IMG/VR virus record: IMGVR_UViG_3300013132_000093
Span: 1-42,185 of that record
Strand: one strand, 5' to 3'
Length of the DNA stretch: 42,185 nt
DNA from: a virus
Part shown: one piece after another, positions 21,947-30,035 of the stretch
How the letters are laid out: every line of letters starts with the position of its first letter
How positions within the stretch are numbered: position 1 is the first letter of the stretch
Notes under the pieces: generated by a model
What the model was told of the DNA's origin: nothing
The model's input: only the letters and a program-made list of their open reading frames with translations
Databases searched by the model: none
Translations under genes and position numbers: made by a program

Positions 21947-22811
21947 AAAAATCTTCGCTGGAAGAGGTTCTTTAATTGGAGATACGGTCATGTTTCTCCC
22001 TGCTTTAACAATTTTAGAGAAGTTGTTCCCTAATTCTTATAAGATATTTCCAATTTCTCAAAAGACATCTTATTCTTCTGTATTTTTTTTAAATCACCCT
22101 CTTATCGATAAAATTCATATCGTAGAACAACATGAAGGGTTGGGTCCAAACGATATTAAACTTATCGAAGAATGTAATGTATTTATTGACCCTTTCCCTC
22201 AACACCCTCCTTGCCCCGGACTAACTGTAGGTATTGATAATTTCTGGTATAATCATTATACTTGCGTACAAGAGACAATGAGAATGGCTTCTTTAAAGGA
22301 GGTTTTATTTGAGACTCTTTCAAAAGAAGAAAAAAAACCAAAACTTTATAAATGGTTCCCAACTGAACGACATCAAAAATCAATAGCTATCCATGCAAGG
22401 GCTGGATATAATGACGCTCCAATAAGAAACCCATCTACTAAATATTGGAAAAATCTAACTAAAAAAATACAATCCAAAGGCTATAAAATTTACCATTGTG
22501 GAGTCGAAAAAGAAGAAGACATTGGTGACAGCATAACAAGAATCACTCATCTTTCTCTATTTGAACAAATTAAAATATGCTTAGGGTGCGACTTAGTTAT
22601 AGGCACAGATAGTGGATTTAATTGGTTAATTGGAGCATACGGCCATCCAATGATTAATTTGCTTTGCGTCATAGCTCCAAATCATACGCAGAATTTATTA
22701 GCATTTGCTCCAGATAATTATCTTAACAATAATATAAATTTATTAACTCATGGAGTTTGCGACAACATTAATCAAGAAGAAATTCTTGATTCTATTGATA
22801 AATTAACATAA
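21939..22811 (+). CDS. GT9-like glycosyltransferase (heptosyltransferase fold)
   Basis: The start is taken at ATG 21939 (MNKKIFAGRGSLIGDTVMFL), which overlaps the upstream stop by eight bases; the longer frame from 21867 reads into the previous gene. G-x-L-I-G-D-x-V at the N-terminus, SIAIHARAGYNDAP in the middle and DLVIGTDSGFNWLIGAYGHP near the C-terminus are marks of GT9 enzymes, GT-B fold, which add heptose or related sugars. 290 residues. Confidence 0.8.
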   Translation: MNKKIFAGRGSLIGDTVMFLPALTILEKLFPNSYKIFPISQKTSYSSVFFLNHPLIDKIHIVEQHEGLGPNDIKLIEECNVFIDPFPQHPPCPGLTVGIDNFWYNHYTCVQETMRMASLKEVLFETLSKEEKKPKLYKWFPTERHQKSIAIHARAGYNDAPIRNPSTKYWKNLTKKIQSKGYKIYHCGVEKEEDIGDSITRITHLSLFEQIKICLGCDLVIGTDSGFNWLIGAYGHPMINLLCVIAPNHTQNLLAFAPDNYLNNNINLLTHGVCDNINQEEILDSIDKLT

Positions 22812-22823
22812 AATTAAATAAAA

Positions 22824-23993
22824 ATGAGATACCCTCTACAAACAGATAATTTTACTTTCTTAGATAGACTAAAGGTAGCAAAGTTTATTCTTAACAAGAA
22901 TAATAGACTGACGACTGGGCCTAAAGTAGTCGAGCTAGAAAGAAAATGGGAACAAATTTCAGGCCCAAATACAAAATGTGTAGCAGTTTCTTCTGGATCG
23001 ACCGCTAATCATCTTTTAGTAGAGACATTTCTACAAAGCTTAGATCTTGATCCTAAAGACGTTACGGTATTTGTCCCTTCTACTACATGGGCATCTTCTG
23101 TTAGTCCTTGGATCATGAGAGGGTGTAAAATCGTTTTTGTTGATATTAATCTTGAAGATTTTAGTTTCGACTATCAACAGTTAGAAAAGAAACTTGAAGC
23201 AAATAAAAATTCTAAAAAAGTTAAAGTGATTTGGCCCACTGCTTTAATTGGCTTCATCCCTGATATTAAAAAATTGAATGAATTAAAAGAAAAGTATAAC
23301 GCATACCTATTTGCAGATCTTTGCGAAACAACTATGGGGGAATATCTCGGCAAAAATATTCTCGGTTGTTTCGACATGGCTACAACTTCATTTTTCTGGG
23401 CGCATCAAATTTGCGGTATTGAGATGGGAATGCTCTTCATGAAAGAAGAGTTTATTAAAAATAGCGAGATTTATATTAATGCTCAAATGATTAGAAGTCA
23501 TGGGTTAACTAGAGTACTTCCTAAAGGCAATACACTTAGAGACGAAATAGAAAAGGATAATCCAGATGTTGATCCTGAATTTTTATTTTATAAGATAGGC
23601 ACAAACTATAGGACTACTGATCTAAATGCATTTTTTGCACTGCTAGATACAGAAAGATATTATGACTATGTTAATCAAAGAAAAGAAATTTGGCAATATT
23701 TCCTTCATAAGTTACCTCCTCAATATAAACTTCTCAATCCTAATATCGTTCCATTTTGTCTGCCGCTAATAACAGAAACTCGACCAGTTAGCCATTTAAA
23801 GAAGGTTTTAAATTTAAACGGATGGGAAACTCGACCAGTTATATGTTATCTTCCAATCAATCCAGCTTTTAAAGATTTTGCCAAAGGAGAAAGTTTTCCT
23901 AACAGTGAAATTTTGAATAGGAATGGATTTTATGTTGGATTAAATAAAGATATAACTAAAGAAAGTGTTGACGAATTACTTTCATTACTATGA
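22824..23993 (+). CDS. PLP/PMP-dependent sugar 3-dehydratase, ColD/E1 type (DegT family)
   Basis: 389 residues of the DegT/DnrJ/EryC1/StrS fold: VAVSSGSTANHLL (56-62 core), FADLCETTMG (D165 for the cofactor nitrogen), RSHGLTRVLP and the C-terminal ETRPVICYLP and NRNGFYVGLNK. The residue that is Lys in aminotransferases is His194 in TTSFFWAHQICGIEMG, as in GDP-4-keto-6-deoxymannose 3-dehydratase (ColD) and E1. Those enzymes remove the 3-hydroxyl rather than transaminate. The E1 iron-sulphur cysteines are not seen, which favours ColD. With GMD downstream, the likely substrate is GDP-4-keto-6-deoxymannose. Confidence 0.82.
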   Translation: MRYPLQTDNFTFLDRLKVAKFILNKNNRLTTGPKVVELERKWEQISGPNTKCVAVSSGSTANHLLVETFLQSLDLDPKDVTVFVPSTTWASSVSPWIMRGCKIVFVDINLEDFSFDYQQLEKKLEANKNSKKVKVIWPTALIGFIPDIKKLNELKEKYNAYLFADLCETTMGEYLGKNILGCFDMATTSFFWAHQICGIEMGMLFMKEEFIKNSEIYINAQMIRSHGLTRVLPKGNTLRDEIEKDNPDVDPEFLFYKIGTNYRTTDLNAFFALLDTERYYDYVNQRKEIWQYFLHKLPPQYKLLNPNIVPFCLPLITETRPVSHLKKVLNLNGWETRPVICYLPINPAFKDFAKGESFPNSEILNRNGFYVGLNKDITKESVDELLSLL

Positions 23994-24910
23994 AAATAGC
24001 ATCATTCGGAGCCAGATTTTTTGGTGGTCAAATATCAAGAATAGAAGAAGGTTTTATTAGTTTAGGTCATGAGATCAATCTTGAATCTCCTGATCTTATA
24101 TTTAGCAATGATCCGGGATTTTATGAAGAAGCATATAAACTGAAGCAAAGAAATCCAAACGCTAAACTAATCTTTAATGTATTAGATTTGCCTCCTCATT
24201 ACATGGATCATAATAAATATGATCTTTCTAGGTATGCTTACATTTATAATCCTAATAGAGATTTTAATCCAGAAAAAATAACTAACTGGCTAAAGAAAGC
24301 AGATATCGTTACTTGTATTTGTGCTGAAGTTCAATGGCAGATTAAAAACTGGTGCGGACTTGATAGTGTTGTTATTTTAAATCCTATCAAAGATGTATCT
24401 TTTTTAGGTTTACCAAATGAACATAAAATAAAAAATAAGAGAGGAATCCCATATAAATACTTGTATGTCGGAAGAGCTAGAGACATGAATAAGAGATTTA
24501 ATCTTGTTTATCAAGCCATAAATCAACTTGGAGACACTTCTGATTCTCTTGCAATTGTAGGATCAGAAAACCCCGGATGGGGAGATTACTATGGTATACA
24601 AGAAGATGATATTTTAAATCATTTCTATAATTCTGTAGAATATTTAATGTTTCCTTCTGCGTTTAAATCAATCGGCCTTCCTGCTTTGGAAGCTGTAGTT
24701 TGCCAGACAATACCAATTGTAACAAATGATGACCCTGTGACAAAAGAGTTCTGGGAAGAAATAGGTGTAGATGCAGATAAAATTTCTCAATCTATTGCAA
24801 ACCTAGAATGGAACTTTAAAGCTAAAAAATTCGTAAAAGAGAATAGTTTATTGTTTAAACAAAAATTTGATAAAGTCTCTATAGCTAATAATATACTAAA
24901 TCTAATATGA
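23990..24910 (+). CDS. GT4-like glycosyltransferase (GT-B)
   Basis: 306 residues. MKIASFGARFFGGQISRIEE, then ADIVTCICAEVQWQIKNWCG, a donor-domain strand YKYLYVGRARDMNKRFNLVY and VEYLMFPSAFKSIGLPALEA (E at the GT4 E-x7-E position). GLPALEAVVCQTIPIVTND is typical of GT-B donor binding. ATGA overlaps at both ends. The N-terminal domain is short for the family. Confidence 0.78.
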   Translation: MKIASFGARFFGGQISRIEEGFISLGHEINLESPDLIFSNDPGFYEEAYKLKQRNPNAKLIFNVLDLPPHYMDHNKYDLSRYAYIYNPNRDFNPEKITNWLKKADIVTCICAEVQWQIKNWCGLDSVVILNPIKDVSFLGLPNEHKIKNKRGIPYKYLYVGRARDMNKRFNLVYQAINQLGDTSDSLAIVGSENPGWGDYYGIQEDDILNHFYNSVEYLMFPSAFKSIGLPALEAVVCQTIPIVTNDDPVTKEFWEEIGVDADKISQSIANLEWNFKAKKFVKENSLLFKQKFDKVSIANNILNLI

Positions 24911-25674
24911 AAATAGGAATTTTAGGATGTGGATATGATTGCGTTAATGATCTAGATAATAGACTCGCCTCTTGGTTTGAAGCAGCAAAAGAGTTTGATA
25001 TTGTCTTTTCATTTGTGTCCTGCATGTTTAAAGAATATAAAGATTTAAATATCAATATTGATAATAGTAAAACTATTAATTATTTTAATACTTTAAAATC
25101 TAATAATCTAATCCAGCACTTCAATTCTTCCGAGCAGCCACTGCTAGAATCTGATGCTAGAAATTTAGCTTTATTTCCATTACTTTCTGACAATGTTGAT
25201 TGCGTGTGGTTATTAGATCTTAGTGATGAGTATTATACAGTAGAAGAGATTAGATCAATTATCTCTTATATCTCCAATGATAAATTCAATCAGTGGTATT
25301 CTATTAATTTTAAGAATTATATTTTAGATGGGAAACAGTGGATTGACGACTTCTGCCCACCAAGAATTTTCTTTAATTCAAGAGGACTTAAATTAGTTAA
25401 GTTTTACTGGGATAATGATATTATTTATAGTAACGGTAAAGACGATCTTAACTATAAGTACTTAGTAAACCAAAAAATACCAAAGCACTATGCTCATGTT
25501 AGACACATGACTTGGCTCCATTCAAATGGAAAATTAAAAGTAGAATATCAAAACAAACATTTCGGGCATTGTTCGTACAAATGGAATTACGAAAAGAACG
25601 AATTAGAAATCGATAAAAGCTTTTTTGTTAAAAATCAAATTCCCCAACCTATAATACATAAAGACAATGATTAA
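24907..25674 (+). CDS. Glycosyltransferase-like protein
   Basis: 255 residues. MKIGILGCGYDCVNDLDNRL and CVWLLDLSDEYYTVEEIRSI, with DLSDE in the DxD position and LLESDARNLALFPLLSDNVD just before it, follow the GT-A plan of glycan-locus enzymes. The C-terminal half (YAHVRHMTWLHSNGKLKVEY) is family-specific. The function is predicted from fold and context only. Confidence 0.6.
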   Translation: MKIGILGCGYDCVNDLDNRLASWFEAAKEFDIVFSFVSCMFKEYKDLNINIDNSKTINYFNTLKSNNLIQHFNSSEQPLLESDARNLALFPLLSDNVDCVWLLDLSDEYYTVEEIRSIISYISNDKFNQWYSINFKNYILDGKQWIDDFCPPRIFFNSRGLKLVKFYWDNDIIYSNGKDDLNYKYLVNQKIPKHYAHVRHMTWLHSNGKLKVEYQNKHFGHCSYKWNYEKNELEIDKSFFVKNQIPQPIIHKDND

Positions 25675-26005
25675 TATTTGCGTAGATGAAGCTTATGCTT
25701 TTGATTTTTTAAGTATTCTTGAAATTAAAAAAAATAAGTCGCAACAATCGATGACAAGTTGGAGTAATTGTTTTAATTACATAAAAGCTCAATTACCAAA
25801 TGATTTATTTATATTAATTATTAATTCTCAGGAATATAGGCAAATAGTGACAGCAAATCAAAAAACTTTTAATGCAGTCGAAATGGCTAAACATGACAAA
25901 ATTAGTGCCAAAGAAGTAGACGATGCAAATATGGAGCGTCATTACGCAAAAATAGCTTTACAAAATAAATTTTTCACTAATAAAATAACAGAATATAAAA
26001 CATGA
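25667..26005 (+). CDS. Hypothetical glycan-locus protein (112 aa)
   Basis: MINICVDEAYAFDFLSILEI, then NAVEMAKHDKISAKEVDDAN and MERHYAKIALQNKFF. It looks like a compact alpha/beta protein. I recall similar small proteins beside sugar-nucleotide genes in marine phages but cannot name a family. Its TGA overlaps the ATG of the decayed GMD copy at 26002, the same ATGA junction used by intact gene pairs here. Confidence 0.55.
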   Translation: MINICVDEAYAFDFLSILEIKKNKSQQSMTSWSNCFNYIKAQLPNDLFILIINSQEYRQIVTANQKTFNAVEMAKHDKISAKEVDDANMERHYAKIALQNKFFTNKITEYKT

Positions 26006-26080
26006 AAAACGTAATTATTACAGGTATTTCTGTACAAGATGACGCAAATGACTGAACATCTGTTAAAAAATGCTTTTTAA
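26002..26080 (+). pseudogene. 5' stub of a decayed GDP-mannose 4,6-dehydratase gene
   Basis: ATG at 26002 gives MKNVIITGISVQDDAN and then a stop; a shift of one base continues as MTEHLLKNAF. This aligns with the start of the intact GMD downstream (VLITGISGQDGANLVEYLLK) residue by residue. Both nucleotide-binding glycines are lost (GISVQDD for GISGQDG). The start still overlaps the upstream stop as ATGA, so this is the original gene's start, not a random duplicate. It pairs with the 3' stub at 27738-27800. Confidence 0.75.
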
Positions 26081-26120
26081 AAATATTTTCTATCTACAAA
26101 AACAAAGTGTATTTATTTAT

Positions 26121-26672
26121 ATGGGTAGAAAAAGTACAATAAATTCTTATATCGGCAAAAAAGTTGGAGGCGTAAAAATATTAAAATCTTTAGACGTAAG
26201 AAATGGAAGATTATTTATAGAGTGTCAATGTTTTAATTGCGGTAGAATATTTGAAGCTAAATTTCACAATGTCTATAAAGGAAATTATAAAAGCTGTGGA
26301 TGCCAACAATTTCAAAAAACATTTAATAATCCTAGATGGAAAGGTATTGGTGAAATAAGCGGGAGCTATTTTTATTCTCTAAAAAGAGGAGCTAAATCAA
26401 GAAATTTACAATTTGAAATAACCATCGATGAAATATGGAGCTTATTTCAAAAACAAAATTATAAATGCGCTTTATCAGGAATAGATCTTAAATTTAATTC
26501 AAATAGAAAAACTCATGATGGAAACGCATCATTAGATAGAATCGATCCATCTTTAGGGTATGTTATTAACAATGTCCAATGGGTAGATAAAAATATAAAT
26601 TACGCTAAACAAGAAATGACAAATGAACAATTCATTGAAATGTGTAGGAAAATAATAAAAAAAAATAAATAA
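26121..26672 (+). CDS. Free-standing HNH homing endonuclease
   Basis: 183 residues from ATG 26121 (MGRKSTINSYIGKKVGGVKI); the longer frame from 26070 reads through the stub. An N-terminal zinc-ribbon region ECQCFNCGRIFEAKF with KSCGC, a spacer helix AKSRNLQFEITIDEIWSLF, then NYKCALSGIDLKF, NASLDRIDPSLGYVINNVQW and VDKNINYAK. This is the common phage HNH arrangement, where LDRID and NVQWV are landmarks of the nuclease core. It probably nicks a target near the GMD gene and promotes co-conversion of its flanks. It ends three bases before the GMD ATG. Confidence 0.88.
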   Translation: MGRKSTINSYIGKKVGGVKILKSLDVRNGRLFIECQCFNCGRIFEAKFHNVYKGNYKSCGCQQFQKTFNNPRWKGIGEISGSYFYSLKRGAKSRNLQFEITIDEIWSLFQKQNYKCALSGIDLKFNSNRKTHDGNASLDRIDPSLGYVINNVQWVDKNINYAKQEMTNEQFIEMCRKIIKKNK

Positions 26673-26675
26673 TAT

Positions 26676-27737
26676 ATGGAAAAAAAAGTTTTAATAACTG
26701 GCATAAGCGGACAAGATGGAGCAAATCTTGTAGAATATCTATTAAAAAACACGACGGTAAAAATTTTTGGAATGATCCGCCGCACTTCTAATCCAAATTT
26801 TGTTAATTGTCAATCGTTTATTAAAAATGAAAGATTTAAATTAGTTTATGGTGATCTATCTGACAGTATAAGCATAGATGGTCTTGTGCGAGACATTCAA
26901 CCCGATTATTTTATTAATTTTGCAGCTCAATCGTTTGTCGGTTGCAGTTGGGATATTCCGCTTCAAACTTTTGATGTTAACGCTACTGGAGTTGCTAGAT
27001 GCCTAGAAGCTGTTCGCCGTTTTCAACCAAAATGCCGATTTTATTCTGCTGGATCTAGCGAAGAATTTGGAGATGTTCAATATAGCCCACAAGACGTTCT
27101 CCATCCAGTAAGACCAAGAAGCCCATATGGAGCGAGCAAAGCTTCCGCTCGCCATCTAGTAAAAATTTATCGTGAGTCTTATCATTTGTACGCTGTTCAC
27201 GGCATTCTTTTTAATCATGAAGGGATTAAACGCGGAGAAGAATTTGTAACTAGAAAAATTAGTAAAGGCGTTGCTCGCATTTATCATGCTATTAAAAATA
27301 ATCAACCATTTGCTCCAATTGAACTTGGAAATTTAGATGCCAAAAGAGATTGGTCTGATTCTGAAGATTTTGTGGAAGGGATTTGGATGATTATGAATCA
27401 AAACAAACCTAAAGATTACGTTCTTTCAAGCAACGAGACTCACACAATTAAAGAATTTATAAATAAGTCTTTTTATCATGCTGGTATTGAGGCAGTGTGG
27501 CATGGGCTCGGACAAGAAGAACAAATGAGCGTTTCTACTGAATATGCAATTAAAAACGAAGTTCAATCATCTGTTTTGATTAAAATTAATCCTAAATTTT
27601 ACAGACCTGCTGAAGTCGATCTTCTTTTGGGAGACTCAACTCCAGCTAGAGAAGAATTAGGTTGGAAACCAAAAATTTCTTTTGACAACCTTGTAGAGCG
27701 CATGGTAAAGTACGACATAAATAATTTTAAAATCTAA
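26676..27737 (+). CDS. gmd: GDP-mannose 4,6-dehydratase (intact copy)
   Basis: 353 residues. GISGQDG (9-15) is the NADP-binding loop, SAGSSEEFGD holds the catalytic Ser/Glu (127-132) and YGASKASARH gives Tyr151 and Lys155. FNHEGIKRGEEFVTRKI and LGNLDAKRDWSDSEDFVEGI are GMD-specific. It converts GDP-mannose to GDP-4-keto-6-deoxymannose, the substrate of the ColD-like enzyme upstream and of fucose, colitose and perosamine routes. Arginine codons here are often CGC/CGT, while the surrounding glycan genes use almost only AGA, a sign that this copy arrived separately. It sits between two stubs of another GMD gene. Confidence 0.93.
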   Translation: MEKKVLITGISGQDGANLVEYLLKNTTVKIFGMIRRTSNPNFVNCQSFIKNERFKLVYGDLSDSISIDGLVRDIQPDYFINFAAQSFVGCSWDIPLQTFDVNATGVARCLEAVRRFQPKCRFYSAGSSEEFGDVQYSPQDVLHPVRPRSPYGASKASARHLVKIYRESYHLYAVHGILFNHEGIKRGEEFVTRKISKGVARIYHAIKNNQPFAPIELGNLDAKRDWSDSEDFVEGIWMIMNQNKPKDYVLSSNETHTIKEFINKSFYHAGIEAVWHGLGQEEQMSVSTEYAIKNEVQSSVLIKINPKFYRPAEVDLLLGDSTPAREELGWKPKISFDNLVERMVKYDINNFKI

Positions 27738-27800
27738 CGCGCAATGCCATTTCGTCAATTAGTAAAAAACATGGCAGCGTCTGACCTCAATCAAATTTAA
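27738..27800 (+). pseudogene. 3' stub of a decayed GDP-mannose 4,6-dehydratase gene
   Basis: Directly after the intact GMD stop, and in the same frame, the DNA encodes RAMPFRQLVKNMAASDLNQI (19 codons from ATG 27744 plus stop). This matches the end of GMD proteins (compare ISFDNLVERMVKYDINN in the intact copy): F-x-x-L-V-x-x-M-x-x-x-D-x-N. Its TAA overlaps the ATG of the next gene, as a resident gene end would. With the 5' stub at 26002 it brackets the inserted HNH-GMD block. Confidence 0.65.
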
Positions 27801-28189
27801 TGTCTATTCAACAAACAATTGTAGAAAAATTTGTAAGAAAAGAAGAACAAAACTGGCCTAGAGACATGCGAGCTGCCGCTAGGCTTTTAAAAAAATTTCC
27901 TGAACATGGATTTTGGGAATGGGTAGAGCCATATCCGCTTGTTTCTAATCTTGGTTATTTAACAAGTCAGAAAAATATCAAATCTTTAAAACAAAGATAT
28001 TCACTTTTCCTTCAGCAAAAAGACCTAAAAGAGTCCCAAGAAAAGCTCAAAGAAAGCTTTGACTTAAAGACTTCAACGGTCTATAATGAAGAGAGCAACA
28101 AGGTGGGCGAAGATTTAAACGTTGTTAAAAAACCTAAAACTCTGAAAGAATTTCTTAATTATGGCAAGACCTCCGAAACAGCAAGCTGA
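27800..28189 (+). CDS. Hypothetical replication-block protein (129 aa)
   Basis: MSIQQTIVEKFVRKEEQNWP, RDMRAAARLLKKFPEHGFWE and NIKSLKQRYSLFLQQKDLKE. Helical with a Trp-rich middle and a coiled-coil C-terminal part. No family is recognised. Its end overlaps the RecA start by 29 bases, and its ATG overlaps the end of the GMD stub, so it is coupled to both sides. Confidence 0.6.
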   Translation: MSIQQTIVEKFVRKEEQNWPRDMRAAARLLKKFPEHGFWEWVEPYPLVSNLGYLTSQKNIKSLKQRYSLFLQQKDLKESQEKLKESFDLKTSTVYNEESNKVGEDLNVVKKPKTLKEFLNYGKTSETAS

Positions 28190-29309
28190 AGAAAAAGTCT
28201 CAACAACCAGTGCTTCAAGCAGACTACACGCAATCCTAAATACTAAAGAAAATAAAGAAGATCACTTTAATTTCCAAGAAGCTGTAACTTGGAAGATCTC
28301 TACTGGTAGTCTTCTCTTAGATGCCGCAGTTGGCGGCGGGATCACTCCTTCCCTAATCCGTCTTTGCGGACCCAATAACGAAGGCAAGACTCCTCAAGCT
28401 CTAGAAATTTGCCGAAACTTTCTAACTGAAATTCCAAAGAGCAGAGTCGTTTGGATTCTAGCAGAGGGTCGCCTCTCTAAAGAAAATAAAGAGAGGTGCG
28501 GCATGAAGTTCGTCACGAACGCAGAAGAGTGGACAGACGGTTCAGTTTTTATATTAGAATCTAATGTTTATGATCTTATTATCAATGTAATTAAAGATCT
28601 AGTTCTTAATAATGAAGAAGATATTAGGTATTGTTTTGTAATTGATTCAATGGATGGTCTTATCTTGAAGAGAGATAAAGATAATAATCCTGTAGATGCA
28701 AGCAAGGTAGCAGGAACTCAAGTAATTAGTAAAAAACTTTTGCAATCTCTCAGTATTGGAATGTTCAAGCATGGGCATTTGATGATCGCAATTAGCCAGA
28801 TTACTTCTGAAATCAAAATCGATCAATACGCAAAAACTGCTCCAAGAGGAGGAATGTTTAGCGGTGGTAACGCTCTTCTCCATTGGGCTGATTTTATCCT
28901 TGAGTACAATACCTCAAATTTGAGCGACTATATTCTTGATAATCCAAGTGGCAAAATGAATGATGGCAAGAGTAAACCAATTGGCAAATACTCTAAAGTC
29001 ATGATTCAAAAGTCAACGACCGAAGCCACAAGAAAAACTTTGATTCAATATCCGATTAAGTTTGGGAAGAAGCCTTCTGGTATCTGGGTTGAGTACGAGA
29101 TTCTTGACTCTCTTCTAATGTGGGATCTTGTTGTGGCTAAAGGAGCTTGGATTACTGTCGATGATTCTCTAATTGAAGAATTAAAGAATAATAACATCGA
29201 AATGCCAAAGCAGCATCAGGGTAGAGAGAATTTCAGAAAGTGGCTTGAGGAAAATGAAGATGCTACCAAGTATCTCTTTAGTAAGCTCAAAGCTGTACAA
29301 TCAAAATGA
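28161..29309 (+). CDS. recA: RecA/UvsX-type recombinase
   Basis: 382 residues. STGSLLLDAAVGGGITPSLI leads to Walker A GPNNEGKT (70-77), Walker B is YCFVIDSMDGL (D162), and MFKHGHLMIAISQITSEIKI is the conserved strand ending at the sensor Gln. TAPRGGMFSGGNALLHWADF corresponds to RecA loop L2. The protein forms filaments on single-stranded DNA for strand exchange, repair and recombination-driven replication. The GPNNEGKT loop replaces the bacterial GPESSGKT, usual for phage members. Its stop overlaps the nuclease gene as ATGA. Confidence 0.93.
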   Translation: MARPPKQQAEEKVSTTSASSRLHAILNTKENKEDHFNFQEAVTWKISTGSLLLDAAVGGGITPSLIRLCGPNNEGKTPQALEICRNFLTEIPKSRVVWILAEGRLSKENKERCGMKFVTNAEEWTDGSVFILESNVYDLIINVIKDLVLNNEEDIRYCFVIDSMDGLILKRDKDNNPVDASKVAGTQVISKKLLQSLSIGMFKHGHLMIAISQITSEIKIDQYAKTAPRGGMFSGGNALLHWADFILEYNTSNLSDYILDNPSGKMNDGKSKPIGKYSKVMIQKSTTEATRKTLIQYPIKFGKKPSGIWVEYEILDSLLMWDLVVAKGAWITVDDSLIEELKNNNIEMPKQHQGRENFRKWLEENEDATKYLFSKLKAVQSK

Positions 29310-29725
29310 GGTTGTATACTGTTACTGGTAGAATAATTAACAAAAATGTTTCGCAATTTTTAATAGATTGGGATAAAACATCTCGCTCCAAGATTCAGTT
29401 CCAAGTTAAGCAATTCTTGAAACCATTTTGGAAGCACCATGTTTGTTACGAAGAGTTTCCCGTTTTCGGCAGCAGGATGAAAGTTGATTTTATAAACTTC
29501 ACAAAGCAAATAGCTATTGAAGTAAATGGCGATCAACATTCTTCCTTTAATAAATTTTTTCATAACAATTCTAGATTAAATTACTTAAATTCAATCAAAA
29601 GAGATGTTAAGAAATCTCAATGGCTTGAAAAAAATGGTATTACACTAATTGAATTAGAGACCAGAGACTTAGATAAATTAACTTATGATTATATAAATCA
29701 GACATTTAATATATCGATAGTGTAA
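29306..29725 (+). CDS. PD-(D/E)xK / Vsr-like endonuclease
   Basis: 139 residues. MKVDFINFTKQIAIEVNGDQ with the following H gives D-x(n)-E-x-N-G-x-Q-H, the layout of DUF559/Vsr-like nucleases. SIKRDVKKSQWLEKNGITLI continues the core (K-x-x-W-L-x-x-x-G). Catalysis would use the Asp, Glu and His. Placed between recombinase and helicase genes, it may be a recombination or DNA-end nuclease; a homing nuclease is the alternative. ATGA overlap with recA supports the start. Confidence 0.72.
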   Translation: MRLYTVTGRIINKNVSQFLIDWDKTSRSKIQFQVKQFLKPFWKHHVCYEEFPVFGSRMKVDFINFTKQIAIEVNGDQHSSFNKFFHNNSRLNYLNSIKRDVKKSQWLEKNGITLIELETRDLDKLTYDYINQTFNISIV

Positions 29726-29733
29726 TATAAACT

Positions 29734-30021
29734 GTGGCAAAAAATAAAGAATTCCATTTTCCAGAAAGTATTCTATCACAAATAGATGAATGCTCGCAAG
29801 GTGGATTTTTGCTGTTTACTTTTGACAAGAACGGTATGCCAGAGGTAAGGTCGAAATTTGATAATGCACAGAACGCAATGGCTATGCATTATTATATTAT
29901 AAATTGGTTAAATGCCGTAGAGCAAATCAATTTAGAAAATACAATTCAGAATATCAAGATGGTTTCTGAAGATGAAGAAGATGACGATGATGATGGAGAT
30001 GATGGACCAACTCGCAAATAA
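29734..30021 (+). CDS. Small acidic-tailed protein (95 aa)
   Basis: Starts at GTG 29734: MAKNKEFHFPESILSQIDEC, then GGFLLFTFDKNGMPEVRSKF and a helix, ending in a run of Asp/Glu (EDEEDDDDDGDDGPTRK). An acidic tail beside DnaB and RecA recalls recombination mediators and single-strand-binding tails that recruit partners. No family is recognised. Confidence 0.6.
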   Translation: MAKNKEFHFPESILSQIDECSQGGFLLFTFDKNGMPEVRSKFDNAQNAMAMHYYIINWLNAVEQINLENTIQNIKMVSEDEEDDDDDGDDGPTRK

Positions 30022-30035
30022 CTCTTTTAATTTAA

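Noticed and set aside
22824-23993. Ordinary DegT-family sugar aminotransferase
   Set aside because: The Schiff-base lysine position holds His194, as in ColD/E1 dehydratases, so transamination is unlikely.
26070-26120. Longer start for the HNH endonuclease at 26070
   Set aside because: The extra 17 codons overlap the decayed GMD stub in another frame and add no conserved residues.
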